Part shown: positions 1-5,819 of the stretch, in pieces | Numbering within the stretch: position 1 is the stretch's first letter | Layout of the letters: every line of letters begins with the position of its first letter | Source: CAZUSC01 sp964622915 | GTDB lineage: Bacteria; Patescibacteriota; Andersenbacteria; UBA10190 | Length of the DNA: 17,067 nucleotides | Assembly: GCA_964622915.1 (NCBI GenBank) | Contig: CAZUSC010000020.1 | Span: 1 to 17,067 of the forward strand | Reading direction: 5' to 3' | Made by a program: the position numbers and the translations under genes | Notes under the pieces: generated by a model | The model's input: the letters and a program-made list of their open reading frames with translations, nothing else | Databases searched by the model: none | What the model was told of the DNA's origin: nothing

Positions 1-320
1 GAACGCGAGAGAAATATGTCCAAAGAATCTTTTGTCTCACCAGCCATAAGCAAACTGCTTACGCCCAAAAACTTTCCTGGTACTCCATTTGCATCTTCGT
101 GAATTACCACAAACCCAGGTTTCTCAAGACGTACGACTACGACTGACACGGTTTTGGACGGTGCCTGTTCCGCAACATAGATTGCATTTTTCCCAACAAA
201 AAAACCAGTGGGGCCTCTCTCCGCGTCGGGCTCACCGGTTTCTCTCGAGAATAAAAACGCCGCGCCCATGCCAGCGACAACAAGAAGAATAACAAGAATA
301 AGAATGATTTTAGTATTCAT
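1..320 (-). CDS. Exported DUF7282-like protein (partial, runs off left edge)
   Basis: The minus-strand frame starts with ATG at 320-318 and is open to the window edge, giving 106 residues without a stop. Residues 4-24 are one hydrophobic segment (signal peptide or membrane anchor), then an acidic linker. From about residue 44 the pattern is a beta-rich domain: V at 59-63, the string GFVVIHED near 69-76, then VPGKFLGVSSLLMAGE near 80-95. The order 'GFVVIH, small loop, PG..LG.S.LL..GE' is what I remember of the DUF7282 family of secreted proteins, so the family call is from memory and moderate. Function is unknown. A TATCAT box (327-332) sits 6 nt before the ATG with no Shine-Dalgarno site, so a leaderless mRNA is inferred. 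The upstream minus-strand gene is separated from it by a terminator hairpin. Confidence 0.7.
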   Translation of the reverse strand, partial: MNTKIILILVILLVVAGMGAAFLFSRETGEPDAERGPTGFFVGKNAIYVAEQAPSKTVSVVVVRLEKPGFVVIHEDANGVPGKFLGVSSLLMAGETKDSLDIFLSR

Positions 321-326
321 TGTATT

Positions 327-332
327 ATGATA
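327..332 (-). promoter_or_regulatory. -10 box for the left-edge gene
   Basis: TATCAT on the minus strand (5 of 6 match to TATAAT), 6 nt before the ATG at 320. Transcription would start at or within a base or two of the A of the ATG. No convincing -35 box is seen. Confidence 0.45.
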
Positions 333-347
333 CGATACGCAATCTAC

Positions 348-387
348 AAAAGTAAACAATCCATAGCCACCGCGAGGGATTGTTTAC
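348..387 (-). terminator. Intrinsic terminator after the metzincin-like gene
   Basis: Perfect 11-bp inverted repeat, GTAAACAATCC (352-362) and GGATTGTTTAC (377-387), with a 14-nt loop. On the minus strand it is followed by TTTT (348-351). It lies about 20 nt after the stop of the minus-strand gene at 408-1187. Confidence 0.7.
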
Positions 388-407
388 ACTTATTCTCTAA
401 AACAGTG

Positions 408-1187
408 TTAGTCAGCCCAGAGAACGAAGGTGAATACCTTCTCGTTATTTTTGAGGTCACGGACATAAACCGAAGTCCTGCCTTTTGAATCTTTTCGGAG
501 CTCCCTGCCCCATTCAGCCGCATCTGCCGCGCTGCCGTTTCTGTTGTTAGAAACTGCCTGGCCAACCGTTGTTATAGAATCGAGATGAGCGTAGATCGTC
601 TCAAGCTGCTCGTAGTCGTGCGCATTCGGGTGTTCGTTTGAAGGCGGGCCCGCCGGATTATTCGTGTAATCCATGCACGTGCCAAGATTCGCATTGGAGA
701 AGTTTTCATCTTGGTGATCAAGACCAAATGTGTGGCCAATCTCCTGACACATCACCAGCCGCCTCCACGCGGGAGTATTATAAGTGGCAGTATTGAAGTA
801 GCTGTCATTAACTTTAACTGTGCCTTTGACAATGTGGTCGCCGCTTACCCAAATCGAAGCCACGCCTAACCATCCGTTAAAGCCGTACTTGTTGCTGCAA
901 ACCTCTACGCGACCGTTCGCAGCTCGGCAGTTTCTGGGATTGACGCTGCCAGTAACAACCGCGGTATTAAGTGCTGTAGCTACACTCCAATCAGATGACG
1001 CCTCACTAAGGTAGGCATCCCACACGCTTGAAACATTATCCCCAAGCTTAAGCGTGAAAGGGTTAGATTGGCGCGCCCAATGATAAGGACCCCAGGAGTG
1101 GGCTGCATATACGAGTGTTCCGGAGGCAACGAATATGACAAACGCAACGATAACTGCTGTCTTTACGCGAAACTTGAAAAATATCAT
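408..1187 (-). CDS. Secreted metzincin/matrixin-like metallopeptidase with variant zinc motif
   Basis: 259 aa. Residues 8-29 form a signal peptide or N-terminal anchor ending near VYAAH, so the protein acts outside the membrane. The catalytic core is MCQEIGHTFGLDHQDE at residues 146-161. The metzincin signature is HExxHxxGxxH, but here the first His is Gln148, while Glu149, His152, Gly155 and His158 are kept. GTCMDYT (169-175) supplies a Met-turn-like segment around Met172. Cys87, Cys97, Cys147 and Cys171 could form disulfides. Gln148 is read from CAG at 744-746. The missing His means either reduced or absent activity, or a lineage-typical variant; I vaguely recall related bacterial proteins with the same Gln. 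The start is the first ATG. TATAAT at 1199-1204 leaves about 5 nt of leader and there is no Shine-Dalgarno site. Confidence 0.8.
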   Translation of the reverse strand: MIFFKFRVKTAVIVAFVIFVASGTLVYAAHSWGPYHWARQSNPFTLKLGDNVSSVWDAYLSEASSDWSVATALNTAVVTGSVNPRNCRAANGRVEVCSNKYGFNGWLGVASIWVSGDHIVKGTVKVNDSYFNTATYNTPAWRRLVMCQEIGHTFGLDHQDENFSNANLGTCMDYTNNPAGPPSNEHPNAHDYEQLETIYAHLDSITTVGQAVSNNRNGSAADAAEWGRELRKDSKGRTSVYVRDLKNNEKVFTFVLWAD

Positions 1188-1198
1188 ATTGAGCTTAA

Positions 1199-1204
1199 AT
1201 TATA
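1199..1204 (-). promoter_or_regulatory. -10 box (TATAAT) of the metzincin-like gene
   Basis: Perfect TATAAT on the minus strand, 11 nt before the ATG at 1187, predicting a 4-5 nt leader. No good -35 box is seen at 16-18 nt. Confidence 0.55.
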
Positions 1205-1260
1205 ACTTAATTTTACTCGGTAAGGTGAATTTTCGACCTTTGATATTTTTGCCTGTATAA

Positions 1261-1290
1261 TTGCAAAGCTTACTCCGAATCAACTATAGT
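1261..1290 (+). promoter_or_regulatory. Promoter for the pterin dehydratase gene
   Basis: TTGCAA (1261-1266), an 18-nt spacer and TATAGT (1285-1290). Transcription would start near 1297, giving a leader of about 78 nt before the ATG at 1375. A second -10-like TATAAT lies at 1256-1261. Confidence 0.5.
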
Positions 1291-1302
1291 GTCAACCAGG
1301 GT

Positions 1303-1355
1303 AACCCTCTCTCCGCAACCATTCCGTTCTTTAGCAGTCGGGCAAAGGGGGGGTT
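1303..1355 (+). promoter_or_regulatory. Leader hairpin before pterin dehydratase
   Basis: AACCCTCTCT (1303-1312) can pair along its whole length with AGGGGGGGTT (1346-1355), with two G-U pairs and a 33-nt loop. The stem ends directly before AAGGGG (1356-1361), the only Shine-Dalgarno-like stretch before the ATG at 1375. It could be a remnant of a dispersed palindrome rather than a regulator. Confidence 0.35.
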
Positions 1356-1374
1356 AAGGGGAAAATTGAATCTA

Positions 1375-1710
1375 ATGACCGACAATCTAGCCAACAAAAA
1401 ATGCGTGCCGTGCGAGGGTGGAATTCCGCCGCTCAAGGGCAAGGAAGTTAAGAAATATATTAGCCAGATTGATCCAGCCTGGCAGGTTATTGATGAAAAG
1501 AAAATCCGCCGGGAGTTTAAGTTCAAAGATTTTAAGGCTACAATGTCTTTCGCTAATAAAGTAGCTGATCTAGCCGAATCAGAAGGGCATCATCCTGATA
1601 TGCATATTTCGTACGGGAAAGCAGTAATAGAATTATGGACGCACAAGATCGGCGGTCTTTGGGACAATGACTTTATTCTAGCGGCCAAGATTGATCAACT
1701 TGCCGAGTGA
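1375..1710 (+). CDS. Pterin-4a-carbinolamine dehydratase
   Basis: 111 aa, the usual size for this single-domain enzyme, which dehydrates 4a-hydroxytetrahydrobiopterin in the cytoplasm. It opens with KKCVPCEGGIPPL (residues 8-20), typical of the bacterial family. The active-site motif GHHPDMH (71-77) gives His72 and His73, and the third catalytic His is His90 in ELWTHKIGG. The end, DNDFILAAKID, is also characteristic. I chose ATG 1375 because the family N-terminus aligns there; the frame is open back to 1261, and TTG at 1366 is an alternative start. No aromatic amino acid hydroxylase is nearby, so the physiological substrate in this organism is unclear. Confidence 0.93.
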   Translation: MTDNLANKKCVPCEGGIPPLKGKEVKKYISQIDPAWQVIDEKKIRREFKFKDFKATMSFANKVADLAESEGHHPDMHISYGKAVIELWTHKIGGLWDNDFILAAKIDQLAE

Positions 1711-1711
1711 G

Positions 1712-1739
1712 TAGGTTGTAGTAAGTAGTGAGTAGAAGA
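1712..1739 (+). repeat. Degenerate heptamer tandem repeat (TAGGTTG type)
   Basis: Four heptamers in a row directly after the pterin dehydratase stop: TAGGTTG, TAGTAAG, TAGTGAG, TAGAAGA. The 13-mer TAGGTTGTAGTAA occurs again exactly at 6488-6500. Confidence 0.6.
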
Positions 1740-1740
1740 G

Positions 1741-1800
1741 CGGCCATGAAAAAACCGATTGGGGGTTTCCAATCGGTGGCGTGGTTATTGCTCATGGCCG
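1741..1800. repeat. Outer inverted repeat around a terminator
   Basis: CGGCCATGA (1741-1749) and TCATGGCCG (1792-1800) are perfect 9-bp inverted arms enclosing the terminator hairpin. The right arm overlaps the last codons and stop of the minus-strand membrane protein. Confidence 0.5.
1749..1776 (-). terminator. Intrinsic terminator of the small membrane protein gene
   Basis: CCGATTGG (1755-1762) pairs with CCAATCGG (1769-1776). On the minus strand the stem is followed by TTTTTT (1754-1749). It begins about 15 nt after the minus-strand stop at 1792. Confidence 0.8.
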
Positions 1801-2013
1801 GCCGGAGTCAAAGTTCTCAAGCGATTCCGGTGCGTCTTTGAAGGTGGCATAAAGGCCAGCCAGCACACGCAAGGCTAAGACAATACACATACTGCCAATT
1901 GCCTCGTACAGCGATGTCAAAAGGCCAGCCAGGCCTCCGACGCAGATACTCCACCCGAAGCCAGCGGTCTTCAGCATCCACAACCAGCTATGCCAGTGAC
2001 TTTTTTCTGACAT
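1792..2013 (-). CDS. Small membrane protein of unknown function
   Basis: 73 aa. Hydrophobic stretches at about residues 17-34 and 40-55, with several Gly and Trp residues, suggest two membrane helices. The N-terminus is MSEKSHWHSW and the tail is acidic. I do not recognise the family. Expression signals are the best support: AAGGAG lies 8 nt before the ATG, a plausible promoter (TTGAAC, 16 nt, TATGGT at 2064-2091) lies upstream, and a terminator follows the stop. It is one of only three genes here with a strong Shine-Dalgarno site. Confidence 0.7.
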   Translation of the reverse strand: MSEKSHWHSWLWMLKTAGFGWSICVGGLAGLLTSLYEAIGSMCIVLALRVLAGLYATFKDAPESLENFDSGRP

Positions 2014-2060
2014 GGCATGGACTCCTTGATCTTCCTTGGAAACAAAGAACCTTTCCCTTA

Positions 2061-2082
2061 TTTACCATACGCTATTGGTAAA
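2061..2082. promoter_or_regulatory. Palindrome over the small-membrane-protein promoter (candidate operator)
   Basis: TTTACCA (2061-2067), an 8-nt spacer and TGGTAAA (2076-2082): a perfect 7-bp dyad covering the minus-strand -10 (2064-2069) and part of the spacer to the -35 (2086-2091). Its position suits a repressor site. Confidence 0.4.
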
Positions 2083-2091
2083 CGTGTTCAA
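2064..2091 (-). promoter_or_regulatory. Promoter of the small membrane protein gene
   Basis: On the minus strand: TTGAAC (2091-2086), 16 nt, TATGGT (2069-2064). This predicts a leader of about 40 nt that carries the AAGGAG site. Confidence 0.5.
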
Positions 2092-2094
2092 GGT

Positions 2095-2122
2095 TTGGAC
2101 ATCAGCGGTTTTGTGATACGGT
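2095..2122 (+). promoter_or_regulatory. Promoter of the HD hydrolase operon
   Basis: TTGGAC (2095-2100), 16 nt, TACGGT (2117-2122), with an extended TG at 2114-2115. Only 6 nt separate the -10 from the ATG at 2129, so the mRNA would be leaderless. Confidence 0.5.
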
Positions 2123-2128
2123 CAAAAT

Positions 2129-2734
2129 ATGAAGAAAAACATTGAACCGATAGTGGATTTCTTGTTTGAGGTAGGTATACTGGCTCAAACTCCTCGCAGC
2201 GGCTTTCATTTCTTGGGCAGCGGAAAACAGTCGGTGGCCGAACACATTCATCGCACAATCTATGTGGGTTATGTTCTAGCCAATATTGAGGAAAACGTGG
2301 ATATGGCCAAAGTGTTAACCATGTGCCTTTTCCATGATTTAGCGGAAGCGCGAACCAGTGATCTAAATTATGTTCATCAGAAATATGCGGTGGTAGATGA
2401 GAAGAAAGCAGTCAGTGACTTGGCAAATACTTTAGAATTTGGCTCCTCTATCCAAAATATTTTGGGAGAATATGAAAAAAGAGAAAGCAGAGAATCGCTA
2501 ATTGCCAAAGACGCTGATACCCTGGAATGGATTTTATCGCTAAAAGAACAGCAAGATACGGGTAATACGCGAGCCGCTACCTGGATACCTTCGGCCGTTG
2601 CTCGTCTTAAGACAGAATCAGCCAAACAGCTGGCAACCCAAATTAAAAAGACTGATTCAGACCACTGGTGGTTTGCCAACAAGGAAGATCAGTGGTGGGT
2701 GTCGCGAAGCCTGCAAGAACAGAAAAAACGATAA
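2129..2734 (+). CDS. HD-domain hydrolase, YfbR/HDDC2-like
   Basis: 201 aa. A metal-dependent phosphohydrolase of the HD superfamily, closest in layout to YfbR/HDDC2 5'-deoxynucleotidases. Motifs: SVAEHIHR with His39; MCLFHDLAEART with His69, Asp70 and Glu73; KDADTLEW with Asp128 and Asp130. The strings 'FHDLAEARTSDLNYVHQKY' and 'EYEKRES' are typical of this subgroup. A nucleotide substrate is inferred from the family, not shown. Its TAA stop overlaps the ATG of the next gene by one base (TAATG), so the two are probably translationally coupled. It has no Shine-Dalgarno site. Confidence 0.88.
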   Translation: MKKNIEPIVDFLFEVGILAQTPRSGFHFLGSGKQSVAEHIHRTIYVGYVLANIEENVDMAKVLTMCLFHDLAEARTSDLNYVHQKYAVVDEKKAVSDLANTLEFGSSIQNILGEYEKRESRESLIAKDADTLEWILSLKEQQDTGNTRAATWIPSAVARLKTESAKQLATQIKKTDSDHWWFANKEDQWWVSRSLQEQKKR

Positions 2735-3273
2735 TGAAAATTGGCCTTATCTCCGACACGCACGACCAGCTTAAAAATATTGAGCGGGCTTTTTCGTTAC
2801 TAGGCAAAGAAAAAATTGATTTGGTTTGCCACCTGGGAGACTGGATCGCCCCTTACTCTATCGACCTGGTCGCCAGTTTAGCGGAAAAAATGGACGTGCC
2901 CCTCAAAGGAGTGCTGGGTAATAATGATGGGGAAGTTTTTATTATCGTGGGGGAGAACCCCCGCCGCTGGAAGATGGAACTGGGCCAACAGACGCTGACC
3001 ATTGAGGCGGAAGGCAGGACAATCATTCTTTATCACGGCACTGACCCTAATCTCACGGAGGGTCTAATTGCCAGTGGTAACTATGATGCTGTATTTTCCG
3101 GCCATTTCCATGTTCCGCGCAATGAAATGGTAAACAAGACACTGGCCCTAAACCCGGGAACTCTCAGCGGTTACAGCCTGGACCGAGGCGGCCAAATTAA
3201 AATAGGGGAATTCGCTGTCTACGACAGCCAAAACAATACTGCAAAAATTATCGAATTCCCCCTAAATAATTAG
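2734..3273 (+). CDS. YfcE/MJ0936-type metallophosphodiesterase
   Basis: 179 aa. A calcineurin-like phosphodiesterase with the ordered metal ligands of the YfcE family: Asp8 and His10 in ISDTH; Asp36 in HLGDW; Asn63 in GNND; His101 in LYHG; His124 and His126 in GHFH. Family members hydrolyse phosphodiesters in vitro; the natural substrate here is unknown. The frame is open upstream to 2668, but ATG 2734 puts the protein start at MKIGLISDTH, where the family starts, and it overlaps the HD gene stop by one base. The 3' end overlaps the convergent minus-strand gene by 4 bp. Confidence 0.92.
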   Translation: MKIGLISDTHDQLKNIERAFSLLGKEKIDLVCHLGDWIAPYSIDLVASLAEKMDVPLKGVLGNNDGEVFIIVGENPRRWKMELGQQTLTIEAEGRTIILYHGTDPNLTEGLIASGNYDAVFSGHFHVPRNEMVNKTLALNPGTLSGYSLDRGGQIKIGEFAVYDSQNNTAKIIEFPLNN

Positions 3274-4136
3274 TCGCCGCCGTCGGTACTGACTTTAACT
3301 TCCAGCCGATCGCTTACGCTTTGATTGTTACTAGCGTTTATTTCCTGCCGTACGTTCAAGCGGGCGCTATCATTAGTCACTTCCTTTTCAACCACTTCAT
3401 GCACGATACCATCCTTATTCGGCAGCAAATCTTCGCTGTTAAGGTAGCTTTTAAACTCTAGGCGCCGTTGGTTAACGTCCTGTTCCAGTACCTCGGCTTT
3501 TTCTTTGGTTGTCTGTAAGCTGCTGCGAACAGACTGACGGCGCTCATTCAGTTCCTGCCTTTTTTGTTCACGCAATTCTTGTAATCGGCTCTGCCTCTCC
3601 GCCCGCAGCTGCTCGAGGCGATCGCGGCGTTCCTGAACACGTAGGCGCATCTTTTCTAGACGTTCACCGCGGCTAGCACGCCAATTGGCAAACCGCTCCT
3701 CCAGCTTATCGCGCAGCTCTTGCCGGCGAGCAATAAATGCTTTGGCTCGCTCCTCTGCTTTTTTGATACGGTCCTCAATTTTTTGCACGCAGTCTTCATC
3801 GCCTAGATCTGCGCAGGCAGCCAGTTTAATATCCAAGCGATGTAGGCGCTCGCGATCAAGCGCTGACTTTCGTTCCGCACTCAAGGTAAAGGCGCGGCGA
3901 ATATTAAACCAGGCATTTTCCCAACCAAACCGCCAGCCTTCATCGGGCAGCACCTCGGCTTCGACATCATCCGATAAGTCCTGCGACTTCAGGCCTTCGT
4001 CAGCGAATTCATCATCGGCATTTACGGTTACTTCTACAATATTGTGATGAGTCGGATCAGCCGGGTCGTAATGAGCGAATGCCGGCCAAGCAGTGAGGCC
4101 CAAAACAAGGATTGGAAGGAAGATCTTTATCATCAT
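3270..4136 (-). CDS. Exported Arg/Glu-rich coiled-coil protein
   Basis: 288 aa. Residues 1-21 are a clear signal peptide ending WPAFA. An acidic segment follows (about 38-66). A conserved-looking block comes next, WRFGWENAWFNIRRAFTLS (68-86) with the Cys pair CADLGDEDC (107-115), resembling the DUF5667-type helical domain of secreted CPR/Firmicutes proteins (weak, from memory). Residues about 118-225 are a long charged coiled coil rich in RxxRLEQLRAER-like repeats. The last 60 residues are acidic and Asn/Ser-rich. It probably acts at the cell surface as a structural or scaffold protein; no enzyme motif is seen. TATACT (4143-4148) is 6 nt before the ATG, implying a leaderless mRNA. Confidence 0.85.
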   Translation of the reverse strand: MMIKIFLPILVLGLTAWPAFAHYDPADPTHHNIVEVTVNADDEFADEGLKSQDLSDDVEAEVLPDEGWRFGWENAWFNIRRAFTLSAERKSALDRERLHRLDIKLAACADLGDEDCVQKIEDRIKKAEERAKAFIARRQELRDKLEERFANWRASRGERLEKMRLRVQERRDRLEQLRAERQSRLQELREQKRQELNERRQSVRSSLQTTKEKAEVLEQDVNQRRLEFKSYLNSEDLLPNKDGIVHEVVEKEVTNDSARLNVRQEINASNNQSVSDRLEVKVSTDGGD

Positions 4137-4142
4137 AGAGAT

Positions 4143-4148
4143 AGTATA
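4143..4148 (-). promoter_or_regulatory. -10 box of the coiled-coil gene
   Basis: TATACT on the minus strand, 6 nt before the ATG at 4136. No clear -35 is seen; the upstream sequence is AT-rich. A leaderless transcript is inferred. Confidence 0.5.
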
Positions 4149-4283
4149 CCCCCAAATATATATAAAAACTGTAGGCCATTTTGGCGATGGCCACTGGAAT
4201 GGCTCAATTAGCCTTACTTCTGCGTTTTATGGGGTTTTATTAGAAATGGCTCTTTCGCCCGCCATAGCCAATTACAGCCCCGA

Positions 4284-4312
4284 TTGACAAAAAATGGGGG
4301 GTATGCTATAGT
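4284..4312 (+). promoter_or_regulatory. Near-consensus sigma70-type promoter
   Basis: Perfect TTGACA (4284-4289), exact 17-nt spacer, TATAGT (4307-4312) with an extended TG at 4304-4305. The best promoter in the window. The predicted start is near 4319, only about 4 nt before an intrinsic terminator hairpin. Apart from small hairpins (for example GGCCAT/ATGGCC at 4174-4192), I see nothing else in the gene-free stretch 4149-4283. Confidence 0.8.
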
Positions 4313-4322
4313 GTCACGTTTT

Positions 4323-4356
4323 GCCTGATAGATCGTCCAATCTGTCAGGCTTTTTT
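4323..4356 (+). terminator. Promoter-proximal terminator / attenuator
   Basis: GCCTGATAGAT (4323-4333) pairs with ATCTGTCAGGC (4340-4350): 11 bp with one G-U and a 6-nt loop, followed by TTTTTT (4351-4356). Starting from the promoter just upstream, transcription would stop after about 35-40 nt unless readthrough occurs. It may be an attenuator for the RlpA-like gene or the end of a tiny RNA. Confidence 0.75.
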
Positions 4357-4370
4357 GTTACCCGAATTTA

Positions 4371-4396
4371 GGGTGATCCACCCCGCCACGGCGGGG
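4371..4396 (+). promoter_or_regulatory. Two mutually exclusive leader hairpins
   Basis: GGGTG/CACCC (4371-4383, 3-nt loop) and CCCCGC/GCGGGG (4381-4396, 4-nt loop) share bases 4381-4383, so only one can form. They lie between the promoter-proximal terminator and the start of the RlpA-like gene. Confidence 0.35.
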
Positions 4397-4419
4397 TTGG
4401 AAGATCCATAAGTCTCTAT

Positions 4420-5115
4420 ATGCAACTAAACAGCATTTTGAGACACAAACACGATCTAGTACGGCGCAAACAAACCCTAAATTCACCGTGGATTATCACA
4501 TTGAGCGCTGTAGTAGCAGTCTCCGTGCTGCCCGGCAACGCCCTGGCCTTTGAGACTAACCTTCTGATATCACCTACCCCTCGCATTGTTGCTTACTTCA
4601 ACAGTGCTGAAGTTACTTCTCTTGAGAGCGATCAGGCTCCGGAATTCGCTGGCTACACACCTGGCGCTGTTATCGCTCAAAGCACGCCTATCACAAAATC
4701 TGCTCCGCTTGCTCCTGTATCCATTCGCTTAGCTAACACGACAAGCAATATAAATCCTGTTGCGCCTTTTGCGGCCCCTACTAATGGTTCAATCCTGGTG
4801 CTAGAAGGCGAAGCCAGCTTCTACAGCCGTGCTGGCTGCTTAGGCTGCGATCCCCGTATGATTATGGCCAATGGCCAACCGCTTAACGATAATGCCTTAA
4901 CTATGGCTATTGGCGCTGACCGCAAACACTTAGTCGGCCGCAACGCCACCGTTACCAGTCTGGCTACCGGTAAGTCGGTTACGGTTCTTATTACCGACAC
5001 CGGCGGATTCTACCAAGCCAAGTACGGCCACCGCGTGGCTGATCTTACAATTGCTACTAAGCAAGCCATTGGAATGGCCGGCGGGGTGGGACAAGTACGC
5101 GTATCAGTCCACTAG
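4420..5115 (+). CDS. Secreted RlpA-like double-psi beta-barrel protein
   Basis: 231 aa. The N-terminus is basic, with a signal sequence at about 23-43 (cleavage likely after ALA43). A Pro/Ala/Ser-rich linker runs to about residue 125. The C-terminal domain (128-231) starts GEASFYSR, contains ANGQPLNDNALTMAIG (150-165) and ITDTGGF (191-197), and ends in a VADLTIATKQAIGMAGGVGQVRV pattern, which is the RlpA/expansin-like barrel. Asp193 matches the conserved Asp of RlpA lytic transglycosylases. Cys140 and Cys143 (CLGC) in the barrel could form a disulfide. A role in peptidoglycan remodelling is inferred. There is no Shine-Dalgarno site; a weak CATAAG (4407-4412) lies 7 nt before the ATG. The next gene also encodes a secreted barrel. 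Confidence 0.85.
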   Translation: MQLNSILRHKHDLVRRKQTLNSPWIITLSAVVAVSVLPGNALAFETNLLISPTPRIVAYFNSAEVTSLESDQAPEFAGYTPGAVIAQSTPITKSAPLAPVSIRLANTTSNINPVAPFAAPTNGSILVLEGEASFYSRAGCLGCDPRMIMANGQPLNDNALTMAIGADRKHLVGRNATVTSLATGKSVTVLITDTGGFYQAKYGHRVADLTIATKQAIGMAGGVGQVRVSVH

Positions 5116-5124
5116 AAAAAAATT

Positions 5125-5159
5125 GAGTAACGAGTAACTGGTAACCAGTAACCAGTAAT
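5125..5159 (+). repeat. Degenerate heptamer tandem repeat (GAGTAAC type)
   Basis: Five consecutive heptamers: GAGTAAC, GAGTAAC, TGGTAAC, CAGTAAC, CAGTAAT. It is intergenic, between the RlpA-like stop and its terminator. Confidence 0.65.
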
Positions 5160-5176
5160 TTCTGACCGCATAAACT

Positions 5177-5213
5177 ACAGCGCTTTCTTTTGTGAGAGAG
5201 CGCTGTTTGTTTT
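5177..5213 (+). terminator. Intrinsic terminator of the RlpA-like gene
   Basis: ACAGCGCT (5177-5184) pairs with AGCGCTGT (5199-5206), extendable by a few pairs, followed by TTGTTTT. Confidence 0.75.
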
Positions 5214-5226
5214 ATACACTGGCTCA

Positions 5227-5255
5227 TTGACTTTTCTCCCATTGTGTGATACTAT
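5227..5255 (+). promoter_or_regulatory. Promoter of the 3D-domain gene
   Basis: TTGACT (5227-5232), 17 nt, TACTAT (5250-5255), with an extended TG at 5247-5248. Start predicted near 5262, giving a leader of about 13 nt without a Shine-Dalgarno site. Confidence 0.65.
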
Positions 5256-5274
5256 ATTACGATAGCTATATAAC

Positions 5275-5802
5275 GTGATTAATAATACAAACACAAACAT
5301 TTTTCCCCTGCCGGATGTTGCTGCGCTCAAAGCAATAAGCCTCACTGCTGGTAAAGCGGCTTTGCTAGTAGCCTTTGCCCTAATAGGATCTCTGTCCGGC
5401 CAGCTGCTACCTTATACCAATACCTTTATGCAGCCGCAGCGCTTACTCTTTCCGATTAATGAAATTTTTACCAGCACATCCCAGCCCGCCTCGTATCCAT
5501 TCAAACCGGGTGCTGTTTTGGGAGTGACGTCTACTGCCTATTCATCTACTGTTGGTGAAACTGACAGCTCTCCCTTTACAACCGCTTCCGGGACTACTAC
5601 CCGCCCCGGCGTTATGGCCGCTAACTTTCTACCAATAGGCACGAAGGTTAAGATTGGTAACAACATCTATACAATTGAAGACCGGATGAACGCCCGATAT
5701 AACGATACATACCGCATTGATATCTGGATGACTTCAGCCGCAGCCGCCCGCTCACACGGAGTACGCCCGCAAATCATAGAAATTGTCTCCTTGCCTCAAT
5801 AA
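5275..5802 (+). CDS. 3D-domain (YabE/YuiC-type) cell-wall protein
   Basis: 175 aa from GTG 5275. A hydrophobic segment at about residues 27-46 is a signal or anchor. The C-terminal domain (83-173) has the 3D-family pattern: TSTAYSSTVGETD (85-97), TASGTTTRPGVMAANFLPIGTKV (103-125), IEDRMNARYNDTYRIDIWM (134-152) and AAARSHGVR. The acidic residues that name the domain correspond to Asp97, Asp136 and Asp149. Such domains are double-psi barrels found in peptidoglycan lytic enzymes; hydrolase activity here is inferred. The gene has its own promoter downstream of the RlpA-like terminator, so the two barrel genes are neighbours but separately transcribed. Confidence 0.85.
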   Translation: MINNTNTNIFPLPDVAALKAISLTAGKAALLVAFALIGSLSGQLLPYTNTFMQPQRLLFPINEIFTSTSQPASYPFKPGAVLGVTSTAYSSTVGETDSSPFTTASGTTTRPGVMAANFLPIGTKVKIGNNIYTIEDRMNARYNDTYRIDIWMTSAAAARSHGVRPQIIEIVSLPQ

Positions 5803-5819
5803 CTCGACTTCTAGCGGGG

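Noticed and set aside
3685..4047. 120-codon plus-strand frame opposite the coiled-coil gene
   Set aside because: Ser/Arg-rich antisense shadow of a Glu/Arg-rich coding sequence; no start signals.
4149..4283. Riboswitch or small gene between the coiled-coil and RlpA-like genes
   Set aside because: It lies before the promoter, so it is not in the leader; only short hairpins (GGCCAT/ATGGCC, GGCT/AGCC) are seen, and no frame looks coding.
5125..5159. Short heptamer array as a CRISPR array
   Set aside because: Units are 7 nt with no spacers; no cas genes are nearby.
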